This document shows, piece after piece, positions 37,071-47,643 of a stretch of 64,000 nucleotides of DNA. Positions within the stretch are counted from its first letter, which is position 1. Every line of letters starts with the position of its first letter. Under the pieces are notes generated by a model that saw nothing but the letters and a program-made list of their open reading frames with translations, was not told the DNA's origin and made no database searches. The position numbers and the translations under genes were made by a program. The DNA is from Enchytraeus crypticus. Taxonomy: Eukaryota > Annelida > Clitellata > Enchytraeida > Enchytraeidae. The DNA is taken from positions 219,501-283,500 of the forward strand of contig CAJHZI010000552.1 of NCBI GenBank assembly GCA_905160935.1, in the 5' to 3' direction.

Positions 37071-37562
37071 AATTGCTATGAACTGTAGTTGCACTCTATA
37101 CTAAAAACCAATGGGGCTACAAATCACCTCAATGAATTTAACTTATCATTTGAAAAGAAATTAATTGAGAAGTAGCTCGGGATTTGAACCTTTGAACCTC
37201 CTATTATTATAGTTGACCCACCATCTGAACTTAACTTATATGTTGCCACAGTCTCAGCCGCTACTATTGTTGTTAAATTTTAATAGAGTATATCATGCTA
37301 AGGCATCTCTATACTTTACAACATTTACGGTAAAGCAATAAAATAAAATACACCGTAAAATACACAATAAAATGCGCACAGTAAAAATCACTACATATAT
37401 CTCAAATATCTATTTATTTCTTAGATTTGAACCTTTGGAACCTGCTACATATAGCTAACCCGCCATCTGAACATAACTTATATTTTGCCACAGTCTTAAT
37501 TTCTACTGTTCTTGTTAAATATCTATTTATTTCGTAAAATTAGGCAAATTTATTAGGCAAAA

Positions 37563-37751
37563 ATGTCGACGGATGAAGCCGATGATCAGATAGCTGAGTT
37601 TGCCATCGACTCCGTAGCAGCCGGTCATCTGAAGCCGAAGTCTATCAAACGACCGAAGACGTGGAGTGAGGAGGTGGAGGAAGCGTTCAGGTTTCAGCTG
37701 GCAGGGTACAGAGATGAGAGAGAGTACAGAGCGGTGAAGAATATCACGGAG
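37563..37751 (+). CDS. MEIG1: MEIG1 exon 1
   Basis: 63 codons ending VKNITE. A read-through of the donor would add only four residues before a stop, so splicing is required to reach the conserved C-terminal half. Confidence 0.92.
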
Positions 37752-38728
37752 GTTTGTCAATGAAAAATTATATTTAAAATTATTATTAGAGCTGTAATAA
37801 TAATAGAGCTATATATATTTTTATTAGAGCTATAATAATAATAATAATAGCCTCTATACATCCAGATAGTTAAGATTGCGTCAGCTCATCTACATAGCTC
37901 TGACAGCGTACATAATTTGATATTTTAGAGCTATTATTACTATTAGAGCTATTTTTATTATTATTACTTTTGTAATAATAATATTGTTATTATTATTAAT
38001 ATTTTTATTATCAAATTTCTTTGTCCGCTGAAAGTTAAATGTTGCTGATTGCTGCAGGGGGTGACATTGACCTGAATCCACTGCTTTTGGCTCCAGCAGA
38101 GCCCGTCCCCACTTCATCTGTTATCGATCCACCGCGACTGTGACTCCGCTGAACAGGCGTTGAAGAGGCAATTGTGTCTCTGTTAATCATTTTTAAAATG
38201 ACTATCTTTAAACATAAGTAACAATGGTGAAAAGTGAAATCTAAATTTTTAAAAATACAAATTAATAGTGCCATAAAACTAACTTAACATTGCTATGTGT
38301 ATACATTGTATTATAGTAGTGTATACACTGCAGGTGTATACATACCGTCCGGTGTTAACTGTATTGTCAGGTATTAATTAGGAATAAAATTCGAAATAGC
38401 TTCCTTGACTTTCAAAGGTTGAAATTATGATATACCATCCTATCTGTCTGACCTTTCATCAATCTACTAACCCTTTGTTTGGTTGGATGGTTGGGTATTT
38501 GGTTAGTTGATTGACTGATTGATTGATTGATAGATAGATAAATTGATTGATTGATTTATTGATTGATTTGATAGATAAATTGATTGATTGATTGATTAGG
38601 TGGAGCGCTGGCCACACAACGGCTATGTCAAGAAGCTCATTCGACGCGATGGATGTTTCTACTACTTCGACAAGGAGCGAGAGTGTCTTGATAAAGACGT
38701 GCACAAGTGCAAGATTTACTCCTACTAA
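37563..38728 (+). CDS. MEIG1: MEIG1 (meiosis-expressed gene 1) homologue, two exons
   Basis: Exons 37563-37751 and 38600-38728 give 105 residues. The core [20 protein letters not shown] and [16 protein letters not shown] in exon 1, and [18 protein letters not shown] plus [17 protein letters not shown] in exon 2, match the small MEIG1 family (88 residues in mammals) almost throughout. The extra length is an acidic N-terminus. In mammals MEIG1 binds PACRG and is needed to build the sperm tail. The intron is phase 0, donor GAG|GTTTGT, acceptor GATTGATTAG|GTG. The start is the only Met that gives the conserved core. The match is strong; the role in this animal is inferred. Confidence 0.93.
38505..38599. 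repeat. GATT/GATA tetranucleotide array at the MEIG1 acceptor
   Basis: TTGATTGATTGATTGATAGA-type repeats run directly into the 3' splice site of MEIG1 intron 1. Confidence 0.93.
38600..38728 (+). CDS. MEIG1: MEIG1 exon 2
   Basis: 42 codons ending KCKIYSY and TAA. The family usually ends in HKVKIYAY, so the C-terminus is complete. Confidence 0.92.
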   Translation: MERWPHNGYVKKLIRRDGCFYYFDKERECLDKDVHKCKIYSY

Positions 38729-38764
38729 CTGCACCGCAGCTCCTGCCTTCACCTAACGATCTCC

Positions 38765-39155
38765 CTCCCTGTCTCCCTCTCTATCTCTCTCTCTCTCTCT
38801 ATCTCTGTCTCTATCTATCTCTCTCTCTCCATCTCTATCTCTCATCTCGTTCTTTCTGTCTCTCCCTCTAGCTATCTCTCTTGACTTGTTTATGTACATT
38901 TATCAGCCTAGATTAATTCATAAAGTGCTTCTTTCGTAGCTCGGATTCTATGACGTTTCTAGTGGTGTTTCGTATGTTTTTGACTTTCCTCTGTGCGTGC
39001 CGTGTCGTACTGTGAGCTTCCCTGTGTGTTTGTGTGTGTGTGTGTGTGTGTGTATGTGTGCGTGTTTGTGTGTTTGTGTGTGTGTGTGTGTGTGTATGCG
39101 TGTGTGTGTGTGTATGCATGTGTGTGTGTATATGTGTGTGTATGTGTGTTTGTGT
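38765..39155. repeat. TC-rich and TG microsatellites downstream of MEIG1
   Basis: TCTCTCTCTATCTCTG runs at 38765-38880 and GTGTGTGTATGTGTGCGTG runs at 39020-39155, probably in the 3' untranslated region. 39160-39835 shows nothing more than a short ATT run at 39398-39430. Confidence 0.9.
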
Positions 39156-39394
39156 ATGATAAGTATGATAAGTTTTGCACCAATAGTATTGCCACGTGTG
39201 CGTCGTATAAAAGTCTTTGGCATGATTTTAAATGAAGAAACCATTGTTAAATTATACTGCAGAGAGCGCGAGGTTTGATAAAGAAATTTTTGTCAGTACT
39301 TGCTGAATCGCCGCCCGGCTACTCGAGGTCACCCAGTTGCTTAAACGTTGTTCTGAAGCTGACTTCATTGCATCTTTTCAAAGTCATTGAAAGC

Positions 39395-39431
<37 letters not shown>

Positions 39432-39837
39432 TTGTAGGCCTATTTTACTCTTCTTGTCGTTTGCTACGTGCATGTATATTAAGCTAAGCAATTTTTGTTC
39501 TATGCCAATTTAGTTGTTGCTTTGTCACTTTCTAACAAGTCTTCTGCTCTTGGGCTATGCAACCATACTGCTACACTTAGTTGCACGGTGTCTTACTTAC
39601 AGTCAGTTAGGCTATACACTGTACATTGCTATACTACGAGTTATCGTTTGATACTATGCTTATGCAATGGTGGTTATGCTGTGGTGCTCCATTTTATGTT
39701 AATGTAGACATTTATGTTTTACATTAATTTTTTTCTTAATTTTTTACATTAATTTTTCTGCAGTATAACATGTACTATGTTAGACTATGTGGGATGGTTC
39801 AGTGGAATAAGTGTGTTAGTCTTAAATCTTTTACTAG

Positions 39838-40030
39838 TAGTACTTGATTGTACCTAGTCAGTACCTGTCACTAGTAGTACTTGATTGTACCTAGTCAGTA
39901 CCTAACACTAGTAGTACTTGATTGTACCTAGTCAGTACCTAACACTAGTAGTACTTGATTGTACCTAGTCAGTACCTAACACTAGTAATACTTAACAGTA
40001 CCTAGTACTTACTGTACCTAGTCAGTACCT
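39838..40030. repeat. 37-bp minisatellite
   Basis: Four to five units of CTAGTAGTACTTGATTGTAC and CTAGTCAGTACCTAACA. 40031-40710 shows nothing recognisable. Confidence 0.9.
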
Positions 40031-40712
40031 AACAAAACTTCTCGTCAATTTCTCAGAGTTGGTCTGTTGATCTGTCTTTGTCTATAGACACAAAGGTTGG
40101 CTAAGTTGAGAGAATGCTTGCTGGATAATCGTAATATATAACAGATCACTTGAGTTCAAAATTAGTGATCGCGTGACAGTGGATTTGTGGAGTGTACAAT
40201 GGAATTCCTTGTTTTAATTATAACTCTTTATGTGGAATGATTTAAATTCTGGTCTTTCCCTCTATCAAGACTAGCTCTCGTACTTGTTTAATTTTGTCTA
40301 TGTATTTTATGTATTGTATTTAGTCTATGTATTATTTTATTGTTTAGTTTATGTCTATGTATTTTATGCGAGCAATCGCTCTTGTTATAGAAACCAAGAA
40401 AGACTGTGTTTAGGGAGTTTTCCTGCGCGTGTTTCTGTTTTCGTGCTCCTTGTTAATTTTGCCCAATCTAGCTGTAGATATAACTTGTTTATCACTAATC
40501 ACTGTTATAGACATTGCTGTGATCTCAGTGCTTCCTACAGATGTAGCTGTTCTTAAGATTAGTCCTCTTTATTCTGCCGTTTATTCTTTGCTGAACCTGT
40601 TTGCGATTTGAATTTACCTGCGAATTGAACAAACCTAAGACATTCGAACCCAGTTCTCCCAGCTATGAGGCTTATGCTCTATCGGCGGAACTAAATCGCA
40701 GTTCAGTTATGT

Positions 40713-40836
40713 AAAGCTGTAAAACCAATGTTAACATCAGTTGCGTTTCTCCAAAACGATGTCAGTGATGGTAGCGTTTGAACCCCGCACATACTGATCC
40801 GCGGTCGAATATCTTACTGACATCGCCGCTCGCTGT
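40713..40836 (-). mobile_element. SINE-A copy, diverged
   Basis: It retains GTTTGAACCCCGCACATACT and GATCCGCGGTCGAATATCTT. 40840-41390 shows nothing else. Confidence 0.75.
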
Positions 40837-41397
40837 AACTAATCTCTTACCAGTGAATCACAGCTAGCATAGTATCTGATTATAACGATGTTGGCTAATG
40901 TTCCCTACAAAAGTCATATCATAGCCTCTTCTAGCATGAAAATTGATGAGGAATAGGCTCTCTCCAGTCAGTCTTAAGGTTAACTCCCCCCCCCCCCTCA
41001 GAAAGCGCCAACGTACAAGTAACACTGTTTCACTGTTGGAAGACTTGTACTGAAGTACAGTATAAAACCAGTACAGTGTAACGAATATTGACGACGTCGA
41101 CGAATATTGGCTTTCGATATTTAACTTATCTGTATGATTGAAATTATTTTTTGCCATTAGGTAAATAAAACTTTGTTGTATAATTATACACAGTATCTCA
41201 ATATCGGCGAAATTAATTATTGTACTCCAATAAGCATTTATACTCCAGTACTTGTAGCGTTACTATCTCAGAATAAATTAATAAATCATAAATTATGGCC
41301 TACTATTTGCTAAATTATTTAATATTAGTTACATTACTATTCTGATTTTTATGTTTTGCCTATTAATATTATTTCTTCTAGGATTTATTTTTAATCT

Positions 41398-41525
41398 CTC
41401 TTTCTCTCTTAGTGCACTGCCTATAGGCTATATATATTGGCAGGTTCATACGGTATACATGTATAACGCCTCCACTATTCTCTATCTTCCGTTTTCATCT
41501 TCACGTCCACATACGAGTGATATTC
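41398..41525 (-). mobile_element. RTE-like LINE tail with small insertions
   Basis: CTCTTAGTGCACTGCCTATA, AACGCCTCCACTATTCTCTA, CTTCACGTCCACATACGAGT. Confidence 0.65.
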
Positions 41526-42136
41526 CATTATTCTTGGAGGATTCTGCTTATGATGAGGTGGGCCCCTATGCCTTCCTCAGCTTCGACTAACTTTTACTGG
41601 GTAAGGGCGTCATTCCCTGAGAAAACAATCCAGTTTACCCATTATTTTTAATATTAACAACATATTCATGTAGTGAAAAACAACATCAGTCACAGATATC
41701 TTACCCGGATCAGCAGTTGTTGTCAAATAATCTACGTTTTAATCATTTACATGACCTCCTACACGGTGTAAATTCCAAAATCCATAAAATCAGTCTAGAG
41801 ATATTATTTTAGTTGAAAATAAATTTACTTTTTTATTTCTGCAATTTACTTTAGCTTAATAATGTGTAGAATTGTTAAATATTTCCTTAGATTTTGCCTC
41901 CACAATTGTGTAAAGCTAACATGGTTAACTTAGACTCTCTATCTCTCCAGTGTTTTGCTGCTAATTGGCAGGTCCAAGGTACATATTCGTACTAACGAGC
42001 TGACTTCACTGTCTTCACACTACTTATTAAAATGCACTCAACGATTATAATGAGTAATATCAAGCACAAAAGTCTACTAATTATCCATACCGTAATTTAG
42101 TCTCAAATTGGAGACGAAGATTTCATGGACAAAATA

Positions 42137-42402
42137 TAGTTTGAGTGGGCCAACGAAGGGCCAAAAACGGTGCAAATTTCAAAATCCAGAAAATCAGTAT
42201 AAATTAAGTAATAAAGGGAAATAAAGCTAAAATAAAGGGAAATTGAATGAAATTCTTTGAATTATAATAACAACAATTAGAGTGCTACAGTCATCAATGA
42301 CAACATCGAGCACTATTGAGACAAAATCAAGCCGGCGAGCAAAAAAAAGAAGGTCCAAAAACCGTGCAAATTCCAAAATCCAGAAATTCAGTCCAGAGTC
42401 GA
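42137..42402 (+). repeat. Repeat E copies
   Basis: 42247-42402 is a full copy (GAGTGCTACAGTCATCAATG). 42137-42195 is a partial one (GGGCCAAAAACGGTGCAAAT). Confidence 0.72.
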
Positions 42403-42536
42403 ACAGTTTGAGCGCCATAGCCATAAGGTCATAAAGTTGAACTCTCTGAGGCGTCACTATCAAACCCTTTCTTTCACTGATCTCGATCCATCACAGAGTC
42501 ATACACCACACTGTATGCCAAACTGTGCTTTTATGA

Positions 42537-42566
42537 CAAAATGAAATGCTATAGCATTTCATTTTG
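42537..42566. repeat. 30-bp perfect palindrome
   Basis: CAAAATGAAATGCTA is followed at once by its own reverse complement. 42570-43095 has no other feature. Confidence 0.9.
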
Positions 42567-43097
42567 AAATGCGATACAAATATTTCATTAATTTAGGCTT
42601 ACTTATCAACAGCCAATCACGGGAGGCTTCAGGAAACTATTCATTGGCACGGTGAAATCCTCAGAAGTCTATGCTCAAATATAAATTGGCCATTATACAT
42701 CGACACTTTCGGAACTCGCAATCCTCAACAAATTAAATACCAGGATTTTCTTGACTAAATTTTGCTGCAAAAAAGCTGAGATAATATAATTGTGAACAAA
42801 TAGCATTATTATGCAGTTAGAACTAATAACATTAATTTAGCGAACTTAAGGTTAGGTCGTGAAAGTGTCGCCATTTAATAATATTCACTCTTCACGAATT
42901 TTAGCCATGTTAATAATATTATATAGCGTTATTAAAAGCGCGTATAAACAGGAAGATACTTTAGTTTGCAGGGAATAATATACTTTATATTTAGGGATTA
43001 GATCTATACTTACCATTAGAAATTATTACTAGAATATCTTGTGCATCTTTACACTGCGATATTTCATAAGCCGTTGTAACTCCCACTTGAACCAGAA

Positions 43098-43192
43098 GCC
43101 CGGTTAGCTCAGTCGGTAGAGCATCAGACTTTTAAAGCTGACAAGCATTCAGAGTAATCTGAGGGTCAAGGGTTCAAGTCCCTTATCGGGCG
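43098..43192 (+). tRNA. tRNA-Lys(TTT) with a 22-nt intron
   Basis: The acceptor stem GCCCGGT pairs with ATCGGGC (one G-T). The A box is TAGCTCAGTCGG and the B box GGTTCAAGTCC. The anticodon stem TCAGA/TCTGA encloses the loop CTTTTAA with TTT at 43131-43133. An intron at 43135-43156 follows the base 3' of the anticodon, the standard position for nuclear tRNA introns. A T-run follows at 43194, a Pol III terminator. Removing the intron leaves 73 bases, the discriminator being G. Confidence 0.95.
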
Positions 43193-43193
43193 A

Positions 43194-43201
43194 TTTTTTT
43201 T
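43194..43201 (+). terminator. RNA polymerase III terminator
   Basis: A run of T residues begins two bases after the tRNA discriminator base. Confidence 0.75.
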
Positions 43202-43663
43202 ACCAGTGATTACTTTAAAACACTCCATCAATACTCTTTTCACTTTTATTATTTTAATATAATGTAATATAATAACTATCGAGTAATTTTTACAGCTATT
43301 ATTACTACTGATCTATGTCATTTATTGATTTAAATTTCTTTCAGATGTTTTCCAAACACGGCGGGATTTAGTGCACTTGGTTTAGTTGTTTGTCAATTAT
43401 TGAAGTTAAGCTACATCAGTTAGTACTTTGACAGCATAGGAAGGAAACAATCCCGGGGTGATGGAAGGTTATTCTTAAATCCGCGCAGGCTGAAATTGCT
43501 GCGCCATTAATAGGCAACGATTACTAATAACCATTGAGAGGAAGGAGGAAATGAGCCTTAAATAAGCACCTGTGCTTTCAGACCCAGTGTGCCATTATGT
43601 TATGAAGAATAATGTGTAGCCAGATTCAATAGTTATACAAAAATTGAAGCTGGTTATAAAAAC

Positions 43664-43733
43664 GCTAAAAGCTAATATTAACGTCAGTTTCCTTACTCGA
43701 AGTCGATGTCAGCGACGGATGAGCCCAGGATTT
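43664..43733 (-). mobile_element. SINE-A tail fragment
   Basis: AAGCTAATATTAACGTCAGT to GAGCCCAGGATTTT, where it breaks off at a short piece of repeat E. Confidence 0.65.
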
Positions 43734-44199
43734 TATCTAATAGTGCTCGATGTTGTCATTGATGTTATGTTGTGGTAGACTGTTCTAGTACATAGTAAAT
43801 GACAGCAAGCACTGTAGATTAATATATGGATTACAACAGATTGCATTTCTTTCTCTCTCTCTCCAGTGCTTTATAGGTGGAAGGTCTAAGGTATATACTC
43901 AATAAGGCCCATAATGATAATAATAAGGCCCCTCAGATCAACAAGATCTGTGATTTAGAGTGATTGACTTGCGACATTTCATACCTTACTAATTAGCATA
44001 TAGCTACATGTATAGAAGATTGTATAGATAGTGAATAGCCGATAACCTGCATTGTATAGACAATGACAATTTAAAAGTCCAATGCATTAGGGAAATTATC
44101 TATAAAACAATGGAACAAAACATCAGAATTAGCTATATAAATTTGTTGTTTTTGTAACTACACAGCTTCATAGTCTCAAGGCTGCAATAATCTTAATCG

Positions 44200-44470
44200 T
44201 CATCATAATCCCTTAATAATCTACCCAAAGTTTAAAGTTTAACCAGGGTCAGGATATGAATAGACTTTCACCAGTCTTCCCTGTCCCACACCATATCATC
44301 AGTCAATCCCCTATTTTTCATGTCCTTCTTATTTACCGCAACCCACGTCAGTTATGGTCTGCCTCTCTCTAGCTTAACATCCAGTTCTTCCCTCCAAACT
44401 CTCTTCACTACATCCTTATCTGCCTTTCTCACAATATGCCCATACCATCTCAATGAAATGATGAAACTAT
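44200..44470 (-). mobile_element. RTE-like LINE family 2 3' end
   Basis: It mirrors 30920-31205: CCCCTATTTTTCATGTCCTT, CTCTCTAGCTTAACATCCAG, CTCTTCACTACATCC. Confidence 0.68.
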
Positions 44471-44528
44471 AAATTGATTCAGCCTCAAGGCTGCAATGAA
44501 TCAATTTATATACTTTCATCATTTCATT
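44452..44528. repeat. Inverted repeat with about 30-bp arms
   Basis: AATGAAATGATGAAA and TATAAATTGATTCA on the left are mirrored at 44497-44528, with one small indel and a 15-nt loop. It starts at the end of the LINE fragment. 44530-45670 is AT-rich with scattered AATC runs and nothing recognisable. Confidence 0.8.
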
Positions 44529-45676
44529 TTCTCTAATTAATCGAAGAAAATAATTAATTAATGGAATTGATTAATTAAATTAATATAATTATTGTAAAAT
44601 TAATTAATTATTAAATTATAATAATTGAATAAACTAATTAAAAAGTTGGTTAATCGAAGAAAATAAAACGAGAAGCAACGAATCTAGCGTCCAAGACTTA
44701 TTATATACAACTATTTACAAACACCCTTCAATAACATTATGCGATGTCCCATGTACGTCTTCTAACCACAATCAAACTATTTAAGTTCATACCGTTCTAC
44801 CCATTGGAACGTTATGCCACTTCAGAAAAAAATCATATAATTAATAACTAAAATAGGTTTCAATGTTTAACAATCAATCCATCGACCAATCAGTCAATCT
44901 ATTCATCTACATGTATATATCTTTAATCTATTAGTCAATCAGGCGGTCAACAGCCAGTCCATTACGAGTTAATCAATCAATTTATCTATTCAGCCAATCA
45001 TACATCTATTGCTAATACAACATTAATTTGTCCATCAACAGTCAATCCATTACTAGTACATTAATCAATCAATAAATCAGCGAATTAATCAATCAATTAG
45101 ACTTAGACACAGAGTATAATTAACTAATCAAACTATCTGAAGGTGAGCAAAACATCAAATAGCCCAGTCTATAAGAGATCATATACAGTTAGTCTACACA
45201 AGAGACGACATCTAATTTTGAGAAATCTTTGCAAATCTAAAGATTTTCATGACCAATCACTGTGTGCATGTCAGAACACAGTACACTCTACCCCTCAAAC
45301 TATTTCTGCATTAATCGCCTCTAAAGAAAGCACACAGTTTTCAGTTGGCCTATAGATTTATTGCTTGTAAAATGCAGTAAATGAAAGGACCAATCATGAC
45401 AATAAGAAGAACGTATACAAATAGAGTTAATAACGAAGAGATATAATTATGATTTTATCATGCAAAGGTAAAATGTTTCGTAAAGCAGTCTCGAAGGCCA
45501 GTCATCGACCACCACACAGCCACAGAACAGATTGAGTCAAAAATTAAATAAAATCGTAAAAATTCACTGTACTTTAATGACAGCTAGAGTAATGATAAAA
45601 GTTTAACATTTATTCTTCATACAAACATCTCAACGAGTGAGTTTTATGAAGCCTACATCCTAGCATTAGCTTCATA

Positions 45677-45725
45677 AAGATGTCCCTGACATCATCCTTG
45701 TATGCGGAAGAGGATGTTAAACCTT
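45677..45725 (+). mobile_element. CR1-like LINE 3' end
   Basis: GATGTCCCTGACATCATCCT and GAGGATGTTAAACCTT. 45726-46186 shows nothing else. Confidence 0.55.
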
Positions 45726-46186
45726 ACTAGTTATAAATTTATTATTTATTTTTAGCTTCATGAAGAGTTATTGTGGGCATAAAAAATTTCAAACATTATA
45801 CACATTGCTATTTAATTACAGAAAAAACATTTTGAAGATTTTGAAGTGTTGTGATTCAATTTTAAGAGCTTTTTGTTCATTATCAACATGGTCTGTGTAA
45901 TATTGAAACTGCATACGTCTTAAAGATTTTTTAATTTTTTACTGTAAAGTTATATATGCCAGAAATTATGCTTTCCCTGACCTTTTAAATATTCCCTGAC
46001 CACTTTTAAATTCCCTGAATTTTCCAGAAAAGTGGTCACCCTGGTTGTACTCGGTTAGGATCAGAGGCAAAGATATCTAAGCTTTTAGCTCATCTAGTCG
46101 CTCACACGAGAGTAGAACCAATACAGTCAAGTTTTTGAATTTACATTATTTTAGGCTTTATTTTTATATTTTTGGTTTGGTTTTTA

Positions 46187-46317
46187 GGCTGGAGCCAATG
46201 GTGAAGTCGGTAAGATACATGACAGCGGATCAGTATATGCGGGGTTCAAATCCTGAGCTCTCCCGTCACTGACATTGCTTTCGAGTGAGGAAACTGACGC
46301 TAACATTAGATTTTTTA
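46187..46317 (+). mobile_element. SINE-A copy
   Basis: GGCTGGAGCCAATGGTGAAG, B box GGGGTTCAAATCC, tail TCGAGTGAGGAAACTGACGC. Confidence 0.83.
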
Positions 46318-46624
46318 TAGTGTTTTAAAATATTTTATCATAGCTCCAATCACTGCTACTAATACTGTCGCTGACTTGTGCTTATCAGTACTAAACAGTC
46401 ATCATTCTCTCTAAGTCTCGACATTTTAAGTTGCACCACAAACACACCGCAGCAATATAACATCGCAAGGGTTTCTTATACAATAGTCTTGCGAATTACT
46501 GCGCGAAATCAAGTGCAACAACATGAAATAGCATGCACGAGTAGTTTTCAATATAACGAATCTCTGTCAGTTCAAAGAAGTTTAGGCTATAGCTGTTTCA
46601 TCTTCCTCGATACAAACTCCATCC

Positions 46625-46935
46625 AAACCTAGCTAAAACTCCACTAACTCCAGACTTTTCTAGAACTCTGCCCAGTCTTATCTGAGACTCTACTAAGTCT
46701 AGACTTTTCCAAACCTCTGCCCATTCTTATCTGAGACTCTACTAGTAAAGTCTAGACTTTTTTCTAGACTTTTCCAAACCTCTGCCCATTCTTATCTGAG
46801 ACTCTACTAGTAAAGTCTAGACTTTTTTAAACTCTGTCCAGTCTTATCTGAGACTCTACTAAGTCCAGACTTCTTTTAAACTCTGTCCAGTCTTATCTAA
46901 TACCCCACTAAGTCCAGACTTTTCCAAACCTCTGT
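46625..46935. repeat. About 50-bp minisatellite after the stop codon of the right-hand gene
   Basis: Six units of CTTATCTGAGACTCTACTAA and AGTCTAGACTTTTCCAAACC, probably in the 3' untranslated region. Confidence 0.9.
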
Positions 46936-46968
46936 CCAGCCCTGTTTAACACTCAGCTCAGATCCTAA

Positions 46969-47643
46969 CTAATATCCATCTCCTCGCCAGTCGCCCCTTC
47001 CACCACGCGACAGCCCGCCTCTGAACGGACCTGTAGAGCTGCTAAAAGACGGAAGACTAGTATTGCCACTACCCAACGCTCTCTTCAAAACCCCGCGCCC
47101 GCTGCTTCCACGGTACCCGCTGCCTCGGTAACCGTCGCCGCGGACGCTGCTGCTGCGATTACCGCTAGCAGAAGCACCGCTGCCCCGTACAGTGCGGCCA
47201 CCCCTAGGAGAGGTACCACCACCTAAACCACGACCAGTCTTACAGCCCACAGCAATTCCTACTCTCTCACCCTCTTCAGCCACGTCACCGCTACCGACTG
47301 CCGTACCCTCGCCGCTCAAGAACGTGGCTTTTTCGTTGAACGGGTCGCCCTCCGTGCCGTCCCAAGCATCGGCACCGTTGAGCATGACCGGCACAAGCCG
47401 CTCGACCACGCGGCTCAGCGGTACGAACGACTCCTCCGTACTCATCTTGACGGAGAGTCGCGACAGGTCGAGTTTGTCTAGAATGCTGCGCATGTCGTCG
47501 CTGACAGCGAGACGAAACTTGCGGAGGATTTCGATGATTAGCGTCTTGTTTCTGACGCGCGTTATTGCGCTGATGGCCTGCACGGTGCTGCGGTCAAACA
47601 GCGAGAGCTTGGCGCAGTTAGATCCGTCGTGCTTACCCGTCAC
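46969..47643 (-). CDS. Unknown gene, terminal exon g
   Basis: 224 codons and the stop, with acceptor AACTAACAG. It starts with a helical part (LSLFDRSTVQAISAITRVRN, LRKFRLAVSDDMRSILDKLD). An acidic linker and an RGG/GYRG-rich tail ending RGDWRGDGY follow. RGG tails commonly bind RNA. Confidence 0.87.
   Translation of the reverse strand: MTGKHDGSNCAKLSLFDRSTVQAISAITRVRNKTLIIEILRKFRLAVSDDMRSILDKLDLSRLSVKMSTEESFVPLSRVVERLVPVMLNGADAWDGTEGDPFNEKATFLSGEGTAVGSGDVAEEGERVGIAVGCKTGRGLGGGTSPRGGRTVRGSGASASGNRSSSVRGDGYRGSGYRGSSGRGVLKRALGSGNTSLPSFSSSTGPFRGGLSRGGRGDWRGDGY

Noticed and set aside
39275-40611. Hydrophobic plus-strand frames after MEIG1
   Set aside because: They are short, have T-rich composition, no family resemblance and no splice partner; they are probably untranslated or intergenic sequence.
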